51,312 nucleotides of DNA from CAVDRM01 sp963611355 (GTDB lineage: Bacteria; Bacillota; Clostridia; Christensenellales; Aristaeellaceae), in contig CAVDRM010000015.1 in the NCBI GenBank assembly GCA_963611355.1, positions 1 to 51,312 on the forward strand. The letters are read 5' to 3'. The notes under the pieces are model-generated. The model saw only the letters and a list, made by a program, of their open reading frames with translations, was not told the DNA's origin and ran no database searches. Shown piece by piece: positions 35,992 to 43,758 of the stretch. Position 1 is the first letter of the stretch. Each line of letters begins with the position of its first letter. A program made the translations under genes and the position numbers.

Positions 35992-36600
35992 TTATTTCAG
36001 CGCGTCCATTCGGCGTTTCAGCACGTCCGGCGCGGCAACGGAATAGCCGAAGAAGCCCAGCGCGTCGCCCAAGGCGTAATACACGCCGTGGTTATACGCC
36101 GTCAGCTCGGCCTTGGAAAAGTCGATGCGGCCGACGGCATCCATCAGGTCATCCCGAACGCCGACAGCCTCGATTTGGCCGACAAACATGGTATGGCTGC
36201 CGAGCGGCAGGGTGTTGACCACCTTGCAGGACAGGTACAGCGGGCTTTCGGCGATGGCCGGAGCGTAGCACATGCCCTGCGCGGGGACTTGCGTGAGGCC
36301 GCAGGCGGCAAATTTATCCATGTCGCGGCCGGAGCGCACGCCGCAGAAGTCTGTCGCTTTCAGCAGGGAGCGTCCTGTCAGATTAATGACGAATTCGCCC
36401 GTTTCGGTGATAAAATCGTGTGAATAGCGCTCCCTGCGCACGGAAACGGAGGCCATCGGCGGCTCGGAGCAGACCGTGCCGGCCCAAGCGATGGTCAGCA
36501 GATTGGTTTCCGTCCGTCCCCCGCGCTCCCGACCGACCGTAACCAGAACGGCGGGGATGGGCGCAAGCAGTGTGCCCGGCGATACCTGCGTAAAAGCCAT
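35992..36600 (-). CDS. Flavin reductase-like FMN-binding protein
   Basis: 202 aa. A split-barrel FMN-binding protein of the flavin reductase/DIM6 family: the start PGTLLAPIPAVLVTVG, NLLTIAWAGTVCSEPPMASVSVRRERYSHDFITETGEFVINL (substrate and FMN contacts), and VVNTLPLGSHTMFVGQIEAVGV. It probably binds FMN and uses NAD(P)H; the partner is unknown. AGGAGG lies 6 nt upstream of the ATG. It follows the kinase gene by only 21 nt and is likely co-transcribed. Confidence 0.88.
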   Translation of the reverse strand: MAFTQVSPGTLLAPIPAVLVTVGRERGGRTETNLLTIAWAGTVCSEPPMASVSVRRERYSHDFITETGEFVINLTGRSLLKATDFCGVRSGRDMDKFAACGLTQVPAQGMCYAPAIAESPLYLSCKVVNTLPLGSHTMFVGQIEAVGVRDDLMDAVGRIDFSKAELTAYNHGVYYALGDALGFFGYSVAAPDVLKRRMDALK

Positions 36601-36621
36601 ACGATTTCCTCCTGAAATATG

Positions 36622-37728
36622 TTAAATGCGGATGAGTCCGTCCACCATCTTCTGAATTTTTTCTTCTTTTTTTTCGATATCCTTCAGCAGCGCTATCTGC
36701 GCACGGGCGCGGACGAGGTTATGCGTCGGGCTGTTGACCTTGAAATAGCGGTCGCCGTCCAAATAGTCCGTCAAAAAGCGCATGGCCAGCTCGCAGGTCA
36801 GCACCTTAATGCCGAGGGGAAGCTGGCGCAGCTCGTTTTCCGTCAGGAAGCCGTTGGTTTCCTCGATAAAGCCGCGGGTGAACGCCTCGGTCTTGTCCAT
36901 ATCCAGGGCGATTTTTGCAATGTCCGGCTCATCCTCCGGCGCGGTGGAGGCGCCGAAGCGGATGGCGTCTCCGTAGTCATAGAGCGCGGAGCCGGGCATG
37001 ACCGTGTCCAAATCCACCACGCAGAGCGCCTTGCCGGTCGCATCGTCCACCATGACGTTGTTGGACTTGGTATCGTTATGCGTCACGCGCAGGGGCAGCT
37101 CGCCTTTTTCAAGCTGCCGGACGATGGCGCTCATCATTCGGCGATGCTCAAACATAAATTCAAGCTCTTCGTCCACCTCGTTCACCCGTCCGGCACAGTC
37201 CTCGTCCACCGAGCGCATGAGCTGGAAAAAGCGCTTTTTCGTGTTATGGAAGTTGGGAATCGTCACGAACAGCTCGTCTGCGGGGAAGTCCGTCAGGTAG
37301 CGCTGGAAAGAGCCGAACGCCCGCCCGACCTCTTCAAAGAGCGCGGGAGATTCCAGCGTGTCATACGCCGTCGCGCCGGTGATAAAGCTGCTGGCGCGCC
37401 AGATGCTGCCGCCGGAATCCTTGTACATCAGGCTGCCGGAGCGGGTGGGGATAAGCTCCATGACGCGCCGCTTGGGGTCAATGCCGCCCGTCAGCATCCG
37501 CGTGCGCAGATGCTCCGTCACGCGGGCGATGTTGTGCATCACGCAGTCGGGCTCCTTGAACACATAGGTATTCACGCGCTGCAAAAGATAATGACGCGCA
37601 ACGCCTTCATCGTCGCAGACGAGATGGTAGGTGGTGTTGATGTTGCCGGAATGCAGCTCGCGGCCGCTTTTGTATACGCCGTTGAAGAAGAAATGCGGGA
37701 AGACTTCTTTAATGGTATTGTAAATCAC
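36622..37728 (-). CDS. APH-fold sugar kinase, N-acetylhexosamine 1-kinase-like
   Basis: 368 aa. An aminoglycoside-phosphotransferase fold with catalytic loop RVTHNDTKSNNVMVDD (H217, N218, D219) and metal motif CVVDLDTVMPGSALYDYGDAIRFGA (D239/D241). Length and motif wording are closest, from memory, to NahK of bifidobacteria, which makes GlcNAc-1-P and GalNAc-1-P in salvage of mucin and milk-sugar units. No lacto-N-biose phosphorylase is nearby, though galE lies in the window. The start is GTG at 37728 with GAGGAAT close upstream. A search against characterised NahK would test the call. Confidence 0.75.
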   Translation of the reverse strand: MIYNTIKEVFPHFFFNGVYKSGRELHSGNINTTYHLVCDDEGVARHYLLQRVNTYVFKEPDCVMHNIARVTEHLRTRMLTGGIDPKRRVMELIPTRSGSLMYKDSGGSIWRASSFITGATAYDTLESPALFEEVGRAFGSFQRYLTDFPADELFVTIPNFHNTKKRFFQLMRSVDEDCAGRVNEVDEELEFMFEHRRMMSAIVRQLEKGELPLRVTHNDTKSNNVMVDDATGKALCVVDLDTVMPGSALYDYGDAIRFGASTAPEDEPDIAKIALDMDKTEAFTRGFIEETNGFLTENELRQLPLGIKVLTCELAMRFLTDYLDGDRYFKVNSPTHNLVRARAQIALLKDIEKKEEKIQKMVDGLIRI

Positions 37729-37840
37729 AATTCCTCATCCTCTGATTTTATATTGTTTTGAAACGGATTGGCATAATCTCCGTTTACCTGATGATTCGAC
37801 GGGAATGTTCAAATTCCTGCCGAGGGCTCATGAAAACAAC

Positions 37841-37869
37841 AAAAATACCGCACACATCGGCTTCTGCGG
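37841..37869 (-). terminator. Possible terminator of the ireB-ruvX-DUF1292 unit
   Basis: CCGCA / TGCGG with a 12-nt loop, then TATTTTT on minus, about 35 nt after the last DUF1292 stop. The short stem makes it a moderate candidate. Confidence 0.45.
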
Positions 37870-37901
37870 GGAAACAAAGGGCGCCTGGCCATCCAAGCGC
37901 T

Positions 37902-38198
37902 TTATTCGACGGGGCTGTCCCTGTATTGCTCAATCGAGCGTCGGACGGTGCGGGCAATGCGTTTTTCCATGACGTTTCGGATGATATCCTCTTCTTCCGC
38001 CACGACAAAAACGGGCGCGTTGTCCGCGTCCGTTTCAATGCGCGTAATCAGAATCTGCTCCTCCGCGCCCGGCGCATCGGTGAGGACGACATACGTCTCG
38101 CCCGCATAGGGGACAAAATCGGCCACCACAAAATCAAAGGTGCGTCCGTCGGGCGCGGTCAGCCGCACCTGTCGGCCGAGCAAATCCTGCTCGTTCAT
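37902..38198 (-). CDS. DUF1292 family protein, second copy
   Basis: 98 aa. Short protein with the DUF1292 beta core (RTFDFVVADFVPYAGETYVVLTDAPGAEEQILITRIETD) and a helical tail. It starts with an ATGA overlap on the stop of the first DUF1292 gene, so translation is coupled. It is less acidic than its partner and probably arose by duplication. Function is unknown; B. subtilis YrzB is the family model, found after alaS-yrzL-yrrK. Confidence 0.8.
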   Translation of the reverse strand: MNEQDLLGRQVRLTAPDGRTFDFVVADFVPYAGETYVVLTDAPGAEEQILITRIETDADNAPVFVVAEEEDIIRNVMEKRIARTVRRSIEQYRDSPVE

Positions 38199-38515
38199 TC
38201 GCCGTCTTCCTCTTCCATCATGGCCATGAACTTCTCAAACACGGCGTCGCATACCTTGTCATCGTCCATGGACACATAGATGTCTTCGCCGGTTTCTTCG
38301 TCCTTTTCGATTTTGAGGATGACCACCTCGCCGTCCTCATCGTCTTCCGTGCATTCATCCTGCACCGGCATCAGAACGACATACAGCTCGCCTTCATGGT
38401 CGATGGTCGTCAGATATTCAAACTGGGAGGTCACGCCCTCTTCGTCCGTCAGTTCGATGATTTCGCTTTCCTCGTCCTCATCCAGATCCTGCTCGCGTTT
38501 GATTTCGTCAGCCAT
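38195..38515 (-). CDS. DUF1292 family protein, first copy
   Basis: 106 aa, strongly acidic (stretches such as DLDEDEESEIIELTDEEG). The core FEYLTTIDHEGELYVVLMPVQDE...EVVILKIEKDEETGEDIYVSM matches DUF1292/YrzB. GGGGAG precedes the ATG. It lies 174 nt after ruvX, in the order ireB-ruvX-DUF1292 known from many Firmicutes. Confidence 0.88.
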   Translation of the reverse strand: MADEIKREQDLDEDEESEIIELTDEEGVTSQFEYLTTIDHEGELYVVLMPVQDECTEDDEDGEVVILKIEKDEETGEDIYVSMDDDKVCDAVFEKFMAMMEEEDGE

Positions 38516-38656
38516 TGTTTTTTATCTCCCCGAAAATAAAATGATTTGGTAAGGCAGCCGACACAAAACAAGCCGGCATCCCTGAATACCCTTATCGAAA
38601 ATTCCTTGCGGTGCATGAAACGACTCGTCTCTGCGTAAAACCGCGGCGTGCAGGCC

Positions 38657-38682
38657 GCAAAGCCGATGCAGACAGGCTTTGC
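38657..38682. repeat. 8-bp hairpin after ruvX
   Basis: GCAAAGCC / GGCTTTGC with a 10-nt loop, just past the ruvX stop at 38690. On minus no T run follows, so it may be an RNA end stabiliser or a processing site and not a terminator. Confidence 0.4.
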
Positions 38683-38689
38683 TTTGATT

Positions 38690-39106
38690 TTATCCGAGCG
38701 TGCCGGCGTCCAGCCAAGCCTGCAGGATGACTGCGGCGGCCACCTTGTCCACCATATGCCTGCGTTCTTCCCGCCGAACGCCGCCGTCAATCAGCGCGTC
38801 CTCTGCCGTGACGGTGGACAGACGCTCGTCCTGAAAAACGACCTGAAAGCCCAGCCTGGTCAGCACGCTGCAGAAATCCAGCACCTTCTGTGCCTGAAAG
38901 CCCGACGTCCCGTCCATATTGAGCGGAAGGCCGCTGACAATCAGCTCCGCGCCCGTTTCCCGCATCAGCGCTGCGATTTTTTTTGAATCCGGCCCCCAGC
39001 CCACGCGCTCCAAAACGCTGTGCGGAGAGGCGATGATGCGGCTCTCGTCGCTCAAGGCGATGCCGATGCGGCGGTCGCCGATGTCCAGCCCCAATACGCG
39101 GCTCAT
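38690..39106 (-). CDS. ruvX: Holliday junction resolvase-like RuvX/YqgF
   Basis: 138 aa, normal size. RNase H-like fold with LGLDIGDRRIGIALSDE at the N-terminus (D8 acidic site), IVSGLPLNMDGTSGFQAQKV, FQDERLSTVTAEDAL and the closing DKVAAAVILQAWLD. Thought to act on rRNA precursors or branched DNA; in E. coli it is linked to 16S rRNA 5' maturation. Its ATGA overlaps the ireB stop. Confidence 0.93.
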   Translation of the reverse strand: MSRVLGLDIGDRRIGIALSDESRIIASPHSVLERVGWGPDSKKIAALMRETGAELIVSGLPLNMDGTSGFQAQKVLDFCSVLTRLGFQVVFQDERLSTVTAEDALIDGGVRREERRHMVDKVAAAVILQAWLDAGTLG

Positions 39107-39366
39107 TTTTCCAGCTTTTCGGCAATGTAAAAGCGGACGATTTCTTCTAAAATCTCGTCCCTTTCCAGCCGACAGACCAGACTGCGCGCATTGTTGTAGC
39201 TGGTGATGTATGTGGGCTCGCCGGTCATGATGAAGCCGACCAACTGCGTGATAGGGTCATAGCCCTTGGCCTGCAGCGCACGATAAACATACGCCAAAAT
39301 TTCAGGCGCTGTCTGCGTTCCTTCGGGCAGGGGCTTGAACTTTGCGGTATCGGGCATTTCGGCCAT
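39103..39366 (-). CDS. ireB: IreB family regulatory phosphoprotein
   Basis: 87 aa. DUF965/YrzL family: DTAKFKPLPEGTQTAPEILAYVYRALQAKGYDPITQLVGFIMTGEPTYITSYNNARSLVCRLERDEILEEIVRFYI. In Enterococcus IreB is a target of the PASTA kinase IreK and affects cephalosporin tolerance; threonines near the N-terminus here could be the targets. No PASTA kinase is in the window. Start 39366 has GGAGGG 6 nt upstream. Confidence 0.93.
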   Translation of the reverse strand: MAEMPDTAKFKPLPEGTQTAPEILAYVYRALQAKGYDPITQLVGFIMTGEPTYITSYNNARSLVCRLERDEILEEIVRFYIAEKLEK

Positions 39367-39392
39367 TGCGCACCCTCCTTCCATCATGCCCC

Positions 39393-39422
39393 ATTATACA
39401 ACAGCTCATGCTTCGCTGTCAA
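39393..39422 (-). promoter_or_regulatory. Promoter of the ireB-ruvX operon
   Basis: TTGACA (39422-39417), an 18-nt spacer and TATAAT (39398-39393), both elements perfect; about 27 nt before the ireB start. Confidence 0.75.
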
Positions 39423-39488
39423 ATGAAAGTCCGCCCAAACCGCCTTCCGTTTGGGGCATCAATGCATTGTAAAACGGGCAAAAGCGCG

Positions 39489-39565
39489 GCCGCTTCCGAG
39501 CGGTCCTGCCGCAGGCTGCCGGCAGAGCCGAGAAAACGGGCGAGGCCTGCCGCTGCGGAAGCGGC
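39489..39565. repeat. Large GC-rich imperfect palindrome
   Basis: GCCGCTTCCG (39489-39498) and CGGAAGCGGC (39556-39565) are exact inverted repeats, with further CTGCC/GGCAG complementarity inside. No promoter or T run is tied to it. Confidence 0.4.
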
Positions 39566-39692
39566 ATGAAGGGAATGCCAAATCATCACAGCGCTGAATT
39601 CTGGTCATTTATGGTAACCTGATTGTACAAAATGGAAGGAAATCGCTCGGTAATTTTATGCAAAAAAATGACTGGTTTTTTTGTGAAGCCTG

Positions 39693-39701
39693 TGATATAC
39701 T
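39693..39701 (+). promoter_or_regulatory. Extended -10 of the RNase J gene
   Basis: TG, one base, then TATACT (39696-39701), about 128 nt before the start codon, without a clear -35. Confidence 0.45.
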
Positions 39702-39828
39702 ATTTTTAGATCGTGCGTGTACGCCCATCCGGACGGACGGGCGGTGAAACGAATATAAATTCGTCTTGAGTGTACGAATTTTAAATGTTTATGGTACGAA
39801 AGATTTGTTGTATGGAAGGAGGCTGTTT

Positions 39829-41493
39829 ATGCCTGAGACGCCGAAGCTGAAGATTATCCCGCTGGGCGGCGTGGATGAAATCGGCAAGAACATTACCGTG
39901 CTGGAATACGGAGAAGATATTATCGTCGTGGACTGCGGCTCTATCTTCCCCAAGGAGGATATGCTGGGCATTGACCTCGTCATTCCGGACGTCACCTATC
40001 TGGTGGAAAACCGCAGCCGTATTCGCGGCTATGTCTTTACGCACGGCCACGAGGACCATATCGGCGCAACGCCCTATGTCCTCCCGCAGGCGCCCGCGCC
40101 TGTTTACGGCACCCGCCTGACGCTGGCGCTCATTGACATCAAGCTCAAGGAGCATCGCGTCCAGGGCATTCAGCTGAACATCGTGCAGCCGCTGGATACC
40201 ATTCAGCTCGGCGCGTTCACGGTGCAGTTTATCCATGTCAACCACTCCATTCCCGGTGCGTGCGCCTTGGCTATCTCCTGCCCCGCCGGCCTTGTGGTGC
40301 ATTCGGGCGACTTTAAAATCGACTTTACCCCCGTGGACGGTCATGTGACGGATGTCAGCACCCTGGCGCGTTTGGGCGATCACGGCGTGCTGGCGCTGCT
40401 TTGCGAAAGCACCAACATCGAACACAAGGGCTACACCATGTCCGAAAAGAACATCGGCGATACGTTCAACGCCCAGTTCCGCGATGCGCACGGCCGCGTG
40501 ATTGTGGCGATGTTCGCCAGCAATGTCAACCGTGTTCAGCAGGTGGTGGACTGCGCCCTGCACTATGGCCGCAAAATCTGCTTTGTCGGCCGGTCGATGG
40601 TCAACGTCAGCCGCGTCGCCATTCAGCTCGGCGAACTGAACATCCCCGAAGAGTCGCTGCTGGAAATCGACGACATCGATGCCTGCCGTGATGACGAGGT
40701 GCTGATTTTGACCACCGGAAGCCAGGGCGAGCCGATGGCGGGCCTGACGCGCATGGCGTTCTCCGAGCACAGAAAGCTCCAAATCAAGAGCTCGGACACG
40801 GTCATCATCTCCGCCAATCCCATTCCGGGCAACGAGAAATTCGTCTCCCGCGTCATCAACCAGCTCTACCGCTGCGGCGCGAATGTCGTCTATGAGGCGA
40901 TGGCGGAAGTCCATGTTTCCGGCCACGCCCGTCAGGAGGAAATCAAGCTGATGCACACGCTTGTGCATCCCAAGTATTTCATCCCCGTTCACGGCGAATA
41001 CCGCCACCTGTGGCAGCACGCGGAGCTGGCGGAATCCCTGGGCATGGATAGGCAGAACATCATCCTGCCCTCGGCGGGTCAGGTCATCGAAATGAGCAAT
41101 GATTCTCTGGACATTACCGGCGAGGTGCAGGTGGGCGAGGTGCTGGTCGATGGCCTGGGCATCGGCGATGTGGGCAATGTCGTTCTGCGCGACCGCAAGC
41201 ACCTGTCTCAGGACGGTCTGATTATCGTGGCAATGGCCTTTGACCGCACCAACGGGGTGCTGGTTTCAGGCCCCGACGTCATCTCACGCGGCTTTGTCTA
41301 CGTCCGCGAAAACGAGGACATCATCGAGCAGACCCGCGATGTCGTGCGCAGCATCATCCTGTCCTACGGCCGCATCGAGGGCACGGATTGGCCGACCATC
41401 AAAAACCGCATCAAGGACGAGCTGCACCGCTTCATCTACGAAAAAATCAAGCGCAACCCCATGATTCTCCCCATCATCGTGGACTTGGGCTAA
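39829..41493 (+). CDS. rnj: Ribonuclease J
   Basis: 554 aa. A metallo-beta-lactamase/beta-CASP nuclease that matures and degrades RNA by 5'-3' exonuclease and endonuclease action. The metal site HGHEDHIG is at 72-79, further ligands lie in VNHSIPGACALAI and HSGDFKIDFTPVDG, and the C-terminal beta-CASP part has VHVSGHARQEEIKLMHTLVHPKYFIPVHGEYRHL. J1 and J2 cannot be told apart from one gene. Start 39829 has GGAAGGAGG 7 nt upstream; 21 extra codons to 39766 are not like the family. Confidence 0.95.
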   Translation: MPETPKLKIIPLGGVDEIGKNITVLEYGEDIIVVDCGSIFPKEDMLGIDLVIPDVTYLVENRSRIRGYVFTHGHEDHIGATPYVLPQAPAPVYGTRLTLALIDIKLKEHRVQGIQLNIVQPLDTIQLGAFTVQFIHVNHSIPGACALAISCPAGLVVHSGDFKIDFTPVDGHVTDVSTLARLGDHGVLALLCESTNIEHKGYTMSEKNIGDTFNAQFRDAHGRVIVAMFASNVNRVQQVVDCALHYGRKICFVGRSMVNVSRVAIQLGELNIPEESLLEIDDIDACRDDEVLILTTGSQGEPMAGLTRMAFSEHRKLQIKSSDTVIISANPIPGNEKFVSRVINQLYRCGANVVYEAMAEVHVSGHARQEEIKLMHTLVHPKYFIPVHGEYRHLWQHAELAESLGMDRQNIILPSAGQVIEMSNDSLDITGEVQVGEVLVDGLGIGDVGNVVLRDRKHLSQDGLIIVAMAFDRTNGVLVSGPDVISRGFVYVRENEDIIEQTRDVVRSIILSYGRIEGTDWPTIKNRIKDELHRFIYEKIKRNPMILPIIVDLG

Positions 41494-41518
41494 CGTGCGA
41501 TGCGATAACCGAGAAAAC

Positions 41519-41560
41519 AGCACCTCCGCCGTTCGTCAGAGGACGAATGACGGAGGTGCT
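41519..41560. terminator. Long hairpin between convergent RNase J and recG genes
   Basis: A stem of about 18 bp (AGCACCTCCG...GTTCGTC / GACGAA...CGGAGGTGCT) with one mismatch and an AGAG loop. It has TGTTTTC on minus and GCTTTATC on plus. It ends seven bases past the recG stop and probably terminates both genes. Confidence 0.7.
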
Positions 41561-41566
41561 GCTTTA

Positions 41567-43561
41567 TCAGTTAAAGGCAACATCCTTTATCAGCCGGTCA
41601 TAGGTCGTGCGGGCGGAGGCAAGGACGGCCTGCAGCTCGTCCGCATGTTCGGGGGTGCGCAGGGTTTTCAGGCACTCGGCGGTCTCCTCAATGAGCCGCA
41701 CATCCGCGCCGTCCGTGACGCCCGGCAGGAGGCGTTCGCCGTGCTGCCTTGTTCCCAAGAAGTCGCCCGGCCCGCGCTGGCGCAGATCCTCTCTGGCGAT
41801 TTCAAACCCGTCCGATGTTTTACACAGCGCGTTCAGCCGCGCATTTTTTTTTGCCATCAGAAAACACCAGCTCTTCGCCGCGCCGCGCCCGACGCGTCCG
41901 CGCAGCTGATGCAGCTGGGACAGGCCGAAGCGGTCCGCGTTTTCAATGACCATGACGGACGCGGCGGGGACATTGACCCCGACCTCGATGACCGTCGTGG
42001 CGACCAGCACATCCAATTCGCCCTGCGCAAAGGCGGCGATGGTCTTTTCCTTTTCCGCGGGGTCTTGGCTGCCGTAGGTCAGCCCCAAGCGCAACCCGTG
42101 CAGCGCGCCGCCGCACAGCGCGGCATACATGCTCTGTGCGTCGGCAGCCTCAATCGCCTCGCTTTCCTCCACCAGGGGACAGACGATATAGGTTTGGTGA
42201 CCCGCCTGCGCCTCGGCACGGATGAATGCATACAGCCCCTCCCGCTTTTCCTCCGGCACGATGCGGGTCTCCACCGGCGTTCTGCCGGGCGGCATTTCGT
42301 CAATTACGGACAAATCAAGGTCGCCGTACAGCACGAGCGCCAGCGAACGGGGAATGGGCGTGGCCGACATGACCAGCGCATTCGGCTCTTGTTCAGCCTT
42401 ATCCGCCAGCTTTTTTCGCTGCCGGACGCCGAAACGGTGCTGCTCATCCGTGACGACCAGCCCCAGCCGATGATATTCCACACCCTCGCTGAGGAGCGCG
42501 TGTGTGCCGATGACCGCCTGCCAGCGCCCCGTGCGGATGTTCTCCAGCGCTTCCCTGCGCTCCGCCGCCTTCATGCCGCCCAGCAGCAGCCCGCAGGAGA
42601 CGCCCAGCGGCTCAAGCATTTTTTTTGCGCTTTCCAGATGCTGCCGCGCCAGGATTTCCGTGGGCGCCATGAGCGCGGACTGAAAGCCGCCCCTGGCCGT
42701 CAGATAGATGGCGCCGAAGGCGACAGCCGTTTTTCCGCAGCCGACATCGCCCTGCACCATCCGCGCCATGGCGCGGGGAGCGCATAAATCCGCGGCGATT
42801 TCGGCCAGTACGCGCCTTTGCGCGCCCGTAGGCGGGAAGGGCAGGGACGCAAAAAATGCCTCCGGTTCCGCCGTCTTGATCAGCACGCCCTCCTGCCGTG
42901 CGCCGCGTGTCAGACCCATCGCTACCTGATAGAGGAGCAGGCTTTCAAACGCCAGCCGTCTCTTGGCGATTTGCAGCGTCTCCGCCGAATCGGGGAAATG
43001 CGTCTGCCGAAGGGCAAAATTGATTTCGCAAAGCTGATGCCGCGCTCTCACGCCCACGGGCAGCGTTTCCCGCACGCAGTCGTCAATCTGCTCCAACGCC
43101 TGTTTTACAAGGCCGGAAAAGGTCTTGTCGGGCAGGCCGGGCAGGGCGCGGTATCTGGGAATCAGGGCGCGTTCATGCTCTACGGACGGGCAAATCATGC
43201 CGAATGCGCCGTTTTTTTCCTCAACGCGGCCATAGAGCAGATATTCCGTATCCGCCTTGAATGCATCCTTCATCCACGGCTGCTGATAGAACTGCACGGT
43301 CAGTGTTTGGGTGCCGTCTGTCATTTTGACCGTGACCGCCGTGCGGCCGTTAAACCGGCTGAGCCGTGCTGGGGCTTTTAAAAAGACACTGACGCAGGCC
43401 GTCTGCCCCGCGCTCAGCTCTGCCACCGGCGTAGGGTGCAGCGTGTCCTTATAGGCGGCGGGCAGGGTAAACAGCAGGTCGCGCATGGTGAATATGCCCG
43501 CCTTGGCCAGTGCTTCCAGCCGTGCCGCACCGACCCCGCGCAGCGACGAAAGCTCCTTCAT
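41567..43561 (-). CDS. recG: ATP-dependent DNA helicase RecG
   Basis: 664 aa. Branch-migration helicase that remodels stalled forks and Holliday junctions. N-terminal wedge/OB domain (about 1-200, LRGVGAARLEALAKAGIFTMRDLLFTLPAAYKD), then SF2 helicase motifs: PPTGAQRRVLAEI, MVQGDVGCGKTAVAFGA, VTDEQHRFGVRQR, MSATPIPRSLALVLYGDLDLSVIDEMPPGRTPVET, and motif VI QLHQLRGRVGRGAAKSWC. The TRG tail RTTYDRLIKDVAF closes it. Start 43561 gives the family N-terminus and has GGAGGT upstream; the longer frame to 43717 is unlikely. Confidence 0.95.
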   Translation of the reverse strand: MKELSSLRGVGAARLEALAKAGIFTMRDLLFTLPAAYKDTLHPTPVAELSAGQTACVSVFLKAPARLSRFNGRTAVTVKMTDGTQTLTVQFYQQPWMKDAFKADTEYLLYGRVEEKNGAFGMICPSVEHERALIPRYRALPGLPDKTFSGLVKQALEQIDDCVRETLPVGVRARHQLCEINFALRQTHFPDSAETLQIAKRRLAFESLLLYQVAMGLTRGARQEGVLIKTAEPEAFFASLPFPPTGAQRRVLAEIAADLCAPRAMARMVQGDVGCGKTAVAFGAIYLTARGGFQSALMAPTEILARQHLESAKKMLEPLGVSCGLLLGGMKAAERREALENIRTGRWQAVIGTHALLSEGVEYHRLGLVVTDEQHRFGVRQRKKLADKAEQEPNALVMSATPIPRSLALVLYGDLDLSVIDEMPPGRTPVETRIVPEEKREGLYAFIRAEAQAGHQTYIVCPLVEESEAIEAADAQSMYAALCGGALHGLRLGLTYGSQDPAEKEKTIAAFAQGELDVLVATTVIEVGVNVPAASVMVIENADRFGLSQLHQLRGRVGRGAAKSWCFLMAKKNARLNALCKTSDGFEIAREDLRQRGPGDFLGTRQHGERLLPGVTDGADVRLIEETAECLKTLRTPEHADELQAVLASARTTYDRLIKDVAFN

Positions 43562-43691
43562 GGGTGACCTCCTGCAACATCTTTTTTCCGCCGAAGCCGC
43601 AGCCGCCCTGCATTCCCTTTCCGGATCTGCTGAAAGCGAAAAATCCATCCCGCTTTTTTCTGCGCCTCGGATGCCGAATCGTATAAACATT

Positions 43692-43732
43692 GCGAGAGGG
43701 CTTTCCTTGCCTGTCAAAGAAAACCCTCTCGC
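43692..43732. repeat. Hairpin between fakA and recG
   Basis: GCGAGAGGG / CCCTCTCGC with an inner CTTT / AAAG, starting 27 nt past the fakA stop. Only a weak T-rich run follows on minus, so partial termination or processing is possible. Confidence 0.45.
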
Positions 43733-43758
43733 ACTCTTCCTGAAAAAAATCCGATTTT

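Larger units (their letters stand above)
39367..39828. other. Divergent region between ireB and RNase J genes
   Basis: 462 nt. It contains the ireB promoter, a large imperfect palindrome (39489-39565), an extended -10 element for RNase J (39693-39701), and a small hairpin CGCCC/GGGCG near 39722-39743 in the RNase J leader. I see no gene or known RNA. Confidence 0.5.

Noticed and set aside
39781..41202. 473-codon open frame antisense to RNase J
   Set aside because: Third-position GC shadow; the sense gene is unmistakable.
41495..42787. 430-codon open frame antisense to recG
   Set aside because: Shadow of recG; no start signal or family motif.
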